Positions 55,361 through 64,000 of a stretch of 64,000 nt of DNA are shown piece by piece. The notes beneath the pieces were generated by a model, which searched no databases, was not told where the DNA came from, and worked only from the letters and a program-made list of their open reading frames with translations. Position numbers and translations under genes: made by a program. Each line of letters begins with the position of its first letter. Position 1 is the stretch's first letter. This stretch comes from Symbiodinium natans (lineage: Eukaryota; Sar; Dinophyceae; Suessiales; Symbiodiniaceae). The stretch covers positions 688,528 through 752,527 of the forward strand of contig CAJNDS010001057.1 in the NCBI GenBank assembly GCA_905221605.1. The letters are read 5' to 3'.

Positions 55361-56215
55361 GGTCTGGGAGCCCTAAGCCCCTCGAATATGCAAGAGTCCG
55401 TCTGCTTTGGATTGAGGGGTCCAGAGGGTTTTGGTGTCTTCGATCCGGTTGGGTTGCATAAACATTGTACGCTTGATTTAGTGGCGTGTTATGAAATTAG
55501 TATTGAAGACTTGGTGGATTGGTGCTAGAAAGCTGAAACTTTGCATGAATTTTGCACATATTTTTCCACCTCAGACACCTTCCGACACTCAAAGCTCAGA
55601 ATCTGTACGTCCTCAAAGCCCGCCAGGAGCCTTGAAGGAGAGAGTTGTGATCTGAGTCCCGGAATTAAAGTTTTACCTTGAACCACTGCAAGTTGCATTA
55701 AACTTGGGAAGCCAACCCTCGATTTGAAAGGCACAGCAAAGCCAAGAACTCTTCACAATTCTTTATTGGGATGTTCCCCCTTCTACTTCCAATGCCTAAT
55801 CGGGATTATAGTACCCCCTATGACATTCCCTCTTAAGGGCTGTTCGTAAAAAGGAACATCCCAATCTCTACAGTTCTTTACGAGAAGAGGCTCCGAAGCC
55901 CCCGGTGCTCGCTGCCTCAGCATCCGCGCCCGTGTTGCGCGGCCGCGCGGGCCCAGCGGGCCCAGCGGGAGCAGGGGCCAAAGGTTGTTACTGAGGCTCT
56001 TCGGTATGTATGTATTTCTGTACGTCTATATATATGTATATGTATATATATATATATGCAAAAGTTTATTGTGTGTATGTGTGTGTATATATATATTCTT
56101 ATAAAACAGTATGCTGCCGTATTCTGTGATGTTATAGACATGTCTTGGGGTTTGGGAATTTGGGTCTTGGGGAGCTTGATGTTCGTTTCGTGGGTTGAAT
56201 TGAACACACAACCCC
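55361..56215. other. No gene recognised; (TA)/(GTAT) microsatellite at 56,020-56,098
   Basis: The microsatellite reads TATATATGTATATGTATATA and TGTGTATGTGTGTATATATA. Elsewhere only short frames. Confidence 0.5.
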
Positions 56216-56219
56216 CAGA

Positions 56220-56285
56220 GTGAACACCGAGGCCCTGAAGGACCCGAGGATCAACGTCCACATCTACTTCGTGGACTCACAGGCT
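56220..56285 (+). CDS. Orphan exon VNTEALKDPRINVHIYFVDS
   Basis: Acceptor CCCCCAG, then a beta-strand-like coding segment, then ACAG followed by a GC donor (GCTTGG). It faintly recalls the LYFI strand of septin GTPases, but too little is present to name it. A TTTAGGG-like tract follows at 56,375-56,440. Confidence 0.3.
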
Positions 56286-56440
56286 TGGTACACAGAGCCC
56301 CCAACTCCTCGGCGGATCCGCCGATGTGCGCATATGCCAGGATGTCATGACGTTGCGCCTGGGGCTCGGTCGGTGTATTTAGGGTTTAGGGGTTTAGGAT
56401 TTACGGTTTAGGGTTTAGGCTTTAGGCTTTAGGGTTTCGG

Positions 56441-57384
56441 GCATTTTAAAGTCCATGAGTTCTTCCTCAAAAATCTTGCGGTTCTTGTCTTCGCCAATGC
56501 CAAGGCGTCTCACCTGATCTTCGGGTTGGCCCGGCACAGCCTCCCAAAGGACCCGTTCGATCCGTGCAGTTGGGTGAGGCGTGTCATGGCCAGTTAAGGC
56601 CGGTTCATCTCCTAAAGCTCACCCGGGCCCTGAACCCCCAACCCCATCGAAACCCTAAACCCCTCCAAAAGAAGCGTTTGCGAGGAAACCGCTTCACTGA
56701 CATGTGGCAGCCCTAGCCAAGCAGCCTTGCTGAGAGCGGAGCGGGTAGCATGATTAAGGGTATGACCGTCTGCTGAGATATGGCCTGGGTGCGAACACAA
56801 AGGGCTTTGCGGAGGCCGGTCTGACCATGGCACTTCTGGGAGCAGGGATCCTTGCACATCGGAGTTCGCTCAGTTCAAGAAGTTCGATTACCAGCGGCGG
56901 CAGTGGCTTGGTGGCTTCCGCAAGGACTGGGTCCCAGCCCGAGCCTCAGCAGCTCAGCAGAGGGGGGGCTTGCTAGTGAAGATCGGCGCTTCCTGCGACG
57001 AAGCTCGAGAAGGGCGGTGCTCTGCTGATCTTGGTATGCTTTCGGCCTTTCGGCTATGGTCATCTGCCAATGACTGAACTGTGCAAGCATTCGCGTAGCT
57101 CGAGTCGCCACACTCATGATGACCTTCAACTGACGAAGTGCCAGAATGGCAAAATGAACACATGGAAGCACGTGACACAGCAGGAATGTAACGGGCATGC
57201 AAGAAGCTTGTAGCGCATCCCCACAACGTTTCAACTCGCCGGACGCTGACTGGACTAGATGCCTGTCGAGTCCAAGGCAATGGATACATTCAGGCCATGC
57301 CATCCATGCCCGAGCCCGGCGACATCCGAAGAAGCTGCAACCTCGCAGTCGCAGCATACACTGGCACACGCGGGATGCACAGCG
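56441..57384. other. No gene recognised
   Basis: Short overlapping frames on both strands without motifs. Presumed upstream region of the gene at 57,385. Confidence 0.35.
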
Positions 57385-57981
57385 ATGGCCAAGACGGTGT
57401 CAGTGTATCTTCTTTCTGGAGAGACTGGGCTCAGCGGCCCCTCGGAAGCTTTCCAGGAGGCTGCAGACTTTGTACATGAAGTGAGGCTGCGCCTTCGGAG
57501 TAAACATGGGCTTCCTTATCATCGCACCTTCCTTCTTCAAGTCGGGAAAGGTATTCAAAGTATTCTTGCCAACGGTACTTCCTGGGAAGCCTTGGGTGAA
57601 CCATGTGAAGTCCAGGTTGTGGTGCGGCAGCCATCTTCTGTTGAGGCAGTCTTAAGAAAAAGCGCGCAGCCACATGTCGTGGAAGACTTGCTAACCCATG
57701 GCTTGGACCCAAACCTCACGGATGAGGACGGCAAGACTCTGTCCCACCATGTGCTAGAGCGATGCCAGTCAATATCAACATGTGCCATGTTGGGGAATAG
57801 CATGGAACAGATTTGGAAGATGGTGGACGCAACGGACCGTCGAAAGGTCACGATGCTTCGGCAGCTGTGGCTGGCATGCGCGGATTTCACCATTAGAGAC
57901 AAGGAGGGGAAGAGCGCAATAGACTTGGCAGCAGGCTCGGGACCCGAGGTGCGAGCTTTTTGCCGCACGTACTGCACGTAA
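57385..57981 (+). CDS. Short ubiquitin-like/ankyrin-type protein, intronless
   Basis: The frame is open from 57,259, but the ATG at 57,385 (MAKTVSVYLLSGE) begins a ubiquitin-like beta-strand, followed by LRSKHGLPYHRTFLLQVGKG, mirroring the head of the protein at 43,850. Residues about 88-130 form a degenerate ankyrin repeat (VVEDLLTHGLDPNLTDEDGK), and about 165-195 another (LACADFTIRDKEGKSAIDLA). The product would be 198 residues, far shorter than its relative: about two repeats instead of nine. No stop or frameshift explains the shortness, so it may be a reduced paralogue. Confidence 0.65.
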   Translation: MAKTVSVYLLSGETGLSGPSEAFQEAADFVHEVRLRLRSKHGLPYHRTFLLQVGKGIQSILANGTSWEALGEPCEVQVVVRQPSSVEAVLRKSAQPHVVEDLLTHGLDPNLTDEDGKTLSHHVLERCQSISTCAMLGNSMEQIWKMVDATDRRKVTMLRQLWLACADFTIRDKEGKSAIDLAAGSGPEVRAFCRTYCT

Positions 57982-59036
57982 CGTGCAGCGCGCGGCAGAG
58001 CGCAGAGCCTGCATGTGAGCCAGCGCAAAGCAGTGTCGGTTTCGACACGGCGCTCCGGAACCACCGATGCAACAGAATCTTTCTGCACAGACGGCTCGAC
58101 GTGTGAATTCAGAGGGGAAGTAGATTCGGCAGATCGGGCGAGGCCACAGATGCGCCAGTTTTTTAGCACACATTGCGGCTTCCTGCTGCAGGCAGCTGCA
58201 CAGAACCCATGTGTGCACTGCTCGCGTTTAGGCCTTTCGAGTCCTGGTGTGAGACTGACACTTTGCAGTAGCAGTGGACCAGCATGTTCAGTTCAGGCAG
58301 TTGATAGCTTAGGAGGTCGTTCAGAGCTAGCCTTATGCTAACATCAGGTTTTTGGAGCCTCTTCAGCATCCATGAGGCTGTATGAGCAAAATTTGTCACC
58401 CGGCCCACTTTCGCTGCAGGGGAGCCCTCATTGAGTCATTCTTGAGTCCCAGTAAGGCATGGAGCGCAGCATCGATCGATGACTTGCCATTTTCTTTTCG
58501 GTTGTCAGCTCATGTAAATGAAGCTACACTTTGGACTCCTTGGACTCAGAAAGGCTTCTGAGCTGAGCGGGCAAAGCCCGCGGTTGAGGGGAGAACACAT
58601 TCTGCCTAATTCAGGTGCCTCTTTTGCACCTGCAACCTGGTGTTCCGTGTGCTGTGCGCCACTCTTGCATCTGTTGCCCCGAAGTTTGTCCTATTTCTGG
58701 CTCACCGGATCTTTTAATTTGGAGTGTATCATCCTTGCGAGGCTAGTCCAAGACAATCTTGGTAGTCTAGTCGGTGAGCACAGGGCCAGTCGGAAGAAAA
58801 ATGCATCGAGGCATAGAATCTGCATGTTGCGTGGTGTCCAAAAGACTGAAGATCAATCCAGGCCTGGTCCGAGTCTCTCAAGGGCATTGTCCATGACTTG
58901 ACCGGCATGGACGTAGCCAGGCAATCCTGGAGCGCAGGGGTTTCAGTCCTCTCGCTTAGCTACTGCATACCTTGGAGTTTTCCTTCAACGCCTGCAGCAC
59001 GGCTTGAGCCTGAAAACCTTACTGGTTCCTTGCGCT
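57982..59036. other. No gene recognised
   Basis: Short frames only; nothing repeated. Confidence 0.3.
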
Positions 59037-59377
59037 GCAGGCAGCGCTTCTTCTGGAAGAATGTGCCGATGACCAGCTGCAGCCTTGGCCGGGGGTCGTG
59101 TGGGTCTGAGGGGTGGCCCGGGAAGGGACAGCCCAAAAAAAAATCTGGGAGTTCTGAGTCCTGAGCTTTGAAGCTCCTAAACCCTCGGCTCGAAACCCAA
59201 CAAGCCTCAGGCCTAGACCTTAAACCCTAAAAACCACCCCAAACCCTAACCGCCCCAAGCCCCAAGCTTCGAAAGCCTTCCTCACGCTGGCAGACGACAA
59301 CCTCACGCTTCGATCATGGGGCGCTGGGAGCTCAGTCCTGACCTTCCGTGCGGGCGGCTTTGAGGAGGGGGTTTAGG
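59037..59377 (+). CDS. Two possible small exons
   Basis: After CTGCAG at 59,036-59,041 the frame reads AALLLEECADDQLQPWPGVV. After CGAAAG near 59,275 another reads FLTLADDNLTLRSWGAGSSV. Between them is CCCTAAA-like intronic text (59,160-59,260). They may belong to one gene; no family recognised. Confidence 0.3.
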
Positions 59378-59567
59378 GAGGGTTTTGGTTTGGGGTGGCG
59401 CTAAGGGGTTGGGGTTGGCGGCTGGCTTTTCTGGGGGTGCGGGGGGGGGGGGGTGTGCTGTAGTGTTGCAGAGCGTCTTCAAGCATGACGCCATGATGCC
59501 CTGCGACTGCCTGAAGCAGAGGTCAAAGATGGGGATGGGCGCTGCTGGCGCAGCTTTGAGGGTGACC

Positions 59568-60356
59568 CTAGAAGTTCCCTGAACTAGAGTACGGGCCGCC
59601 GCGGCTGTAGGTCGTCGAATCTGGATTTGCGAGTTTTTGGCCTTTCCTCCGTCCGCCATCATTTGCCAGTGTGCAGCTGCGCTTCCAGCAGAAGATTTCA
59701 CCGCAGCAGCTGGCGATGATGCGGAAGGCGCCTTTACACCTCTTTTGCCACCTCAGCCGCCGTTGACTCGAAGCTGTTGGCGAGATTTGGCGAGGGTAGT
59801 CGGACAGCCGGAGCAGGGTTGAAGTTGGGGAGCTTTGCTGTGGCTGCCGGGGCCTGTAGCTCATGTGCAGGCTTGCCAAGCAGCCACGGCATCCGCTGGT
59901 GATGTGGAAAGGCGCGGAGTCAGGGTTTGCTGCCGTCTTCGAGCTCCCCTTGGTAGAAGGCCCGTAGTGTGCGTAGCCCTGGCGGGAAGCCGAACGAATG
60001 TCAGCCCGCAAGCCACTCATTGCCCCAGAGTTGCAGAATCGATGCAGTTCACAAGTGCACGAGGAGTATTGCGCAGGAGCATCGTGCCCGGGGGCTCTTT
60101 GTTTGCTGTCGCTTTGCATCAGGTCGATCGCCTCGATGATGGACCCCTCGCTGCCTGTCAAGGCTGCTGCTCGGCTGCAAAGGCATTCTGGAAAGTTTCT
60201 TGGAAGAGAGGTGTAGAAAGAGCATTCGTGCATCAACGTAGCTCTTTGGGTGCAGAGCCGACTTCCCCCGGCCGAGGAGATGGAGTCGTCGACGGCCTCC
60301 GACTTCTTCAAGCCCCGGAGGCCGCACGCGAAAGACACGAAACACACCAAAAGCAC
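59568..60356 (-). other. Ambiguous 262-codon open frame
   Basis: The minus frame starts with a hydrophobic MLLVCFVSFACGL and stays open, but its composition (many Ser, Arg, Cys without pattern) is not convincing, and a plus-strand frame of 185 codons overlaps it. A T-rich tract followed by CTTGAAAG at 60,360-60,397 would suit a plus-strand intron instead. I cannot decide which strand, if either, is coding. Confidence 0.2.
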
Positions 60357-60715
60357 AGGTTTTTTTTCTCTTTTTTTTGCGTTCTCTCTTGAAAGATGTA
60401 GAAAACCTGCACACCCTGGCAGGCAGGAGGAAGCACCATCCTCGAAGCCGACGCCTTTGTTCCCACCGGGGATGTGCTTCTGGGGAGTTGTTTCGAGGGT
60501 CGCAAAGAGCAGACAACGTCGCCACTCGTTCTCGCCGCGTTCCGGCTGTTCAAGCCATTGAGCTTATAAACCCGTGCAAACCCGCGCAATATCACGCATT
60601 CAAATGTGTTCTGTGTAGGGCGATCGCGACGGCCGGCGACAGCGAAGGTTCAGTGCTCTCGAAAGATTTTTGTTTTCCCTAGCCCAGCAAACTGAGCCCT
60701 TCCCTAATTAGGTGA

Positions 60716-61618
60716 ATGAGTCACGTGACTCCCAACATGGATAGCCTAGACGGCCTCGTCGACACCACTGCCTACCCGATCGGCCACGCTAGCGGAGTGT
60801 ACGATGACCTGGTGCACCGATGCAAAGCGGAGATGGACGAGACGGGATTGTGTGTTCTGCGAGCTCCCGTCGTTGCCTGCATGGCCCAGGAGGTCGCAAG
60901 CCTTGGAGACAGTGCGAAGCGTATTTCAGCACTGCGGACACCATACTTGTCTGAGGATAACCGTGGCTTTGCGAGGGGTCACCCTCGTTCCGCGCTTTTT
61001 CCACAGCATATGAGCTACCTGTGTGCCAATGACATCTTCGCGGATTCTCTGCTGAAGCAGCTGTTCCGCCAGGACAAGCTCACCGACTTCGTTGCCGATG
61101 TGCTGGGGGGGAAGCAGTTGTACCGGAGCGAATGCCCAACGCTCTCCGTTCAGGTCAACATCATGCACGAGGGTGATGTGTTCCCGTGGCACTTTGACCA
61201 GACTGACGGTGCCGTGACGCTTCTCCTTCAAGCGGCCGACGCGGGTGGCAAGTTCCAGTACGCCCCAGGGATTCGTGGTGAGGCACCGTCAGGCGGGGAG
61301 ATCGCGAGGAGAACTACGATGTGATGACCGACATCTTTGATGGGGTTTCTGATCGTGTCGTTGAGCTTGGCCAGGAGGCCGGCTCACTCATGATCTTCCG
61401 TGGCCGGCTTTCTGTGCACCGGGTCAACTCTGTTGGGCCGACGCGCCAGCCACGTGCGATTGCCCATCTTCAGCTACGCCACCGAGCCAGGAATGGAGTT
61501 CCCCGCGCAAGTGCAGGCGACGTACAGGAATCCATCGGCCAACACTCAACTGCTTTGTGGGAACGTTCGTGGTCCCAACCAAGCTGAGTGGGTGGGGCGG
61601 GGTTTGCCAAGGAACTAG
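60716..61618 (+). pseudogene. 2-oxoglutarate/Fe(II) oxygenase of HalD/ArpA type, broken by two frameshifts
   Basis: Oxidises a small substrate (amino acid or similar in characterised relatives) using Fe(II), O2 and 2-oxoglutarate. The first frame (60,716-61,324, MSHVTPNMDSLDG) contains YRSECPTLSVQVNIMHEGD, the iron-binding FPWHFDQTDGAVTLLLQ (His-x-Asp) and GGKFQYAPGIR. The sequence then continues in another phase as NYDVMTDIFDGVSDRVVEL, MIFRGRLSVHRVNSVGP (distal His, Arg), and after about 61,463 in a third phase as FSYATEPGMEFPAQVQAT to 61,618. The second break sits in GCCC (61,462-61,465), consistent with one extra C; the first lies between 61,275 and 61,312. The metal ligands are intact and the aspartate marks a hydroxylase rather than a halogenase. 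The breaks may be true decay, sequencing errors or unusual splicing. Confidence 0.68.
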
Positions 61619-61796
61619 CCGCCACTACCACGCCACTAGCCATCTGCAAATGCCTCACATAAGAGACCACGAATCGTGGTTCGCGAGCGCGCCGAGCTAT
61701 CCCGTGATCCCCGAAATCCCCTGAAGCCCCCCGAGCTGCGGAAGCCTTGCGATGCACCCAGGGCCGCCCAGAAGCAGAGCAAGCGCGAGCAAGAGC

Positions 61797-61870
61797 GAAT
61801 GGCGCCGGGAGCCTACGTGCACTTTCCTGAGACGGTGTCGTCTGTCGGCCAGAGCGGCCTGTATGCTTAG
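61797..61870 (+). CDS. Possible small terminal exon
   Basis: Reads ERMAPGAYVHFPETVSSVGQ and ends in a stop at 61,868 shortly after. Coding-like but without family. Confidence 0.25.
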
Positions 61871-62556
61871 CCTTTCTGACCCTCAACCTGCAACATTCAT
61901 TTGCAAGTCGGCTGCTCTAAGGCTGAAGGAGGAGGCGACAACCGCACATCTTCGAAACAGCAGGCGTTACTGGGGGTCAGGAGCAGAGAGACGAGCCTTG
62001 CGATCCGAGAACTTTTGTGTATCCTTGTTAGCTTTCGCAGTGACGTCAACGCTTGGGGTTCAAGCTGTTGGTTCGAGTGAGCCTGTCATTGCCACACACC
62101 CAACATCACTCAACGCCACTAAATCCCAACATGCAGCAGAGGCATCTCAAGCGCTGTACGTCGAAAGGGGATGTCTGGATGATGCCCCGGTGGATCTCGC
62201 TTCTTGTCGTTGAGTTTTTGAAGCATAAACCCTGTCCCTCAAGCCCTTAAGCCCTTAAGCCCTTAAGCCCTCAAGCCCTCAAGCCCTCAAGCCCTCAACC
62301 CCTCAACCCCCCAACCCCTCAACCCTGAACCGCTGAACCCCTCAACCTCTCAACCCCTCAGCCCCTCGGCCCCGAACCGCGTTGGAACCCACCTGCCCGG
62401 CATCCGAAGCCACCCGAAGCCTAAGCGGCACAAGCATCTTGAATCAGGGGTGCATGGGGTGGCTGCTGGAGCAATGTCCAACACAGGGTCTTGTGGTGCT
62501 CCCTGTGCCCACTTCAGTCGGACACCGAAAGAAAGCGTTGGAGTCCCTTGGAGCTG
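61871..62556. other. CCCTCAAG/CCCTTAAG-like degenerate tandem repeat at 62,237-62,370
   Basis: Heptamer- to octamer-like units (CCCTTAAG, CCCTCAAG, CCCCTCAAC) resemble drifted CCCTAAA. The rest shows no gene. Confidence 0.5.
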
Positions 62557-63052
62557 AGGCAGCAGAACTCGGGGCACTTCTCGCCCACGGGAAACCCCAA
62601 GACCACGGTGCTGAACCGGGACCGAGATGGATGGTTTTGGGGGCTCAGAGGATTTCAGGATTACCCCACAAACTTCGCATATTGGCCTGTGGTGTAGATG
62701 TTTGGGTGAACCTGTGGGCTGCATGGCCGTGGCGCTTGCAGATGCCTGCCAGGAGCCGGAGAAGTTTGCCGAAAAGAGCATCTATCTGTCCGATGCGTAC
62801 CGCGCGGATGTGAGGCTCCGGAGTTTGTGCCTTAAAGCCCTAAACACTCAAACCCCTGAAGCCCTGAAGCAAACAAGCCCTGTAAATCATAAACCGTGTA
62901 ATCCTAATCTTCTGCAAGCTGCGACTACCCCAGAGGCGCGTTCGCCAGTCGGTGACGGGCAATCCGCTCTACACCAAGTCGAACAGCTTCTTGGCATCGT
63001 TGGCCGTGATCGCCTAGTCTTGGGACACCTCTTCCCAAGATTTCCCTTCTGA
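62557..63052 (+). CDS. Cluster of orphan exons
   Basis: 62,557-62,697 reads SGHFSPTGNPKTTVLNRDRD then GWFWGLRGFQDYPTNFAYW. 62,742 to about 62,826 (after CTTGCAG) reads ACQEPEKFAEKSIYLSDAYR then ADVRL. 62,932-63,017 reads QSVTGNPLYTKSNSFLASLA then VIA and a stop. CCCTAAA-like text separates the last two. They could be exons of one gene running off the right edge. No family recognised. Confidence 0.35.
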
Positions 63053-63720
63053 GGCTGAAGCTCTGGATGTCGACTTGGAGACTCCTCGGCACTTGAGCAC
63101 AGCTTCCACTTCTAGGTCTCCAGGTAACAGTAGATCGATGTGCCAGGCCCGAGGCACTGGCTTGCATGAAATGGCCCTCTCAGCCTGTCCCTCCCTGCAT
63201 CCTCAACCCTTCCCCCATGTCCCCACATCCCCACCCTGCCATGTCTCCATCTCCGTTCCGGCTGGGGCTCTCACATCCCGAAGGGATCAGCTCAGGGGCG
63301 GGGTTGGAAGAAGGGAGTTCAGGAATTTCCGGCCCCGCTCTTTTGCACCAAGCCGCCCGCAGCGCGAGGCCTTGATGTACAGCTACAGAAGCTTCATGGG
63401 TCTCTTGGGTGCCCGAACCCAGTTAGCTTCACCCCAGGCAAAGCCTGATAAGTGGAGCATCATGCACGACATGGCTTTAGAAAAAAGGAGCATGGGATGC
63501 ACTGATCTCCTGCCTCGAGTTCAGTTGAAACGTGTTGAACCATGTTGAAAGCATGATGACAACCTTCATCTCCTTTGGCTTTCAAGCAGACTGTATCGTC
63601 TAGCGCGGTGGGGGGATCTCTTCACACCAGGCACGTGAAGCTTCCCCTGGGCTGTAGCTTCGCATGGTCCACCGTAGGAAGCGTGCGCGCAACACGTCTG
63701 GGTTCCCCACTTGAAAGGCC
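63053..63720. other. No gene recognised
   Basis: Short frames only. Confidence 0.3.
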
Positions 63721-63837
63721 ATGGCTGAGGAGGAGGAAGCAAGCTGGGACCACACCTTGGAGGAGTGGCTCATCAGCGAGGCGCGGGGATTGATTTTTCG
63801 GCTTCAGACTGGCATTGGGCCTCGGCTTGCTTCTTAA
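63721..63837 (+). CDS. Small acidic open frame or exon
   Basis: MAEEEEASWDHTLEEWLISE followed by ARGLIFRLQ and a stop at 63,835. Composition is protein-like; it could be a first exon with an acidic head. Confidence 0.3.
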   Translation: MAEEEEASWDHTLEEWLISEARGLIFRLQTGIGPRLAS

Positions 63838-64000
63838 TTTCTTTGTTGGGCCCCTGGGTCTGGTTCGCGGTTCGGTCTTCGGTTTTGGCTTCCAAAAGCA
63901 CTTCGGCGAGTCGCCCGCCACAGGGCATGGCATATGCTTAAGGCCGACAGTGATGATGAGTCTGCTTCCGTGACCAACATGACCAACAAGAAACTTGATT

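Overview
The window looks like nuclear DNA of a dinoflagellate, most likely a symbiodiniacean. The grounds are interstitial CCCTAAA/TTTAGGG tracts, many small exons joined at GC and GA as well as GT donors, an N-terminal ubiquitin-like plus ankyrin architecture, intron-poor and intron-rich genes side by side, and large tracts of simple and dispersed repeats. No tRNA, rRNA, CRISPR array or bacterial operon was recognised.

Left block (1-18,475), all genes on the minus strand. A serine/threonine-type protein kinase is spread over 12 tiny exons from 16,025 down to 351. Read together they give a continuous catalytic domain from the glycine loop to subdomain IX/X. Two introns of this kinase are very large (7,980 and 5,741 bases). 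The first holds a cysteine-rich internal-repeat gene (about 14,848-12,240) and a complete 13-exon papain/cathepsin-type protease (11,480-8,557). The second holds an endonuclease/exonuclease/phosphatase-fold (EEP) gene (5,445 to about 3,030) plus exons of at least one other secreted-type protein. All lie on the same strand as the kinase. Upstream is a single-exon ZIP-like membrane transporter (18,475-17,153).

Middle (18,476-43,849): a divergent strand-switch region without a recognisable host gene. It holds an interstitial telomere-type array (21,236), TTAGGG-like alternating tracts (23.5-24.0 kb), minisatellites (24.0-25.0 and 25.8-26.4 kb), a dispersed repeat family in both orientations, and a Ty1/copia-type retrotransposon on the minus strand (29,004-37,347). 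That element has two very long open frames overlapping by ATGA and an unusually long C-terminal extension after RNase H.

Right block (43,850-64,000), genes on the plus strand: an intronless ubiquitin-like/ankyrin protein; a multi-exon, probably secreted protein ending in 12 fascin-like beta-trefoil repeats, with one frame break; a second, diverged ubiquitin-like/ankyrin protein at 57.4 kb; a 2-oxoglutarate/Fe(II) oxygenase of HalD/ArpA type with two frame breaks at 60.7-61.6 kb; and several orphan exons separated by TTTAGGG-like tracts.

On function, the left block carries one signalling kinase and probable secreted hydrolases (cysteine protease, EEP nuclease/phosphatase); the right block carries ubiquitin-like/ankyrin scaffold proteins and a putative actin- or glycan-binding trefoil protein. 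Exon boundaries were chosen by reading-frame continuity, splice phase and family motifs and need transcript confirmation.
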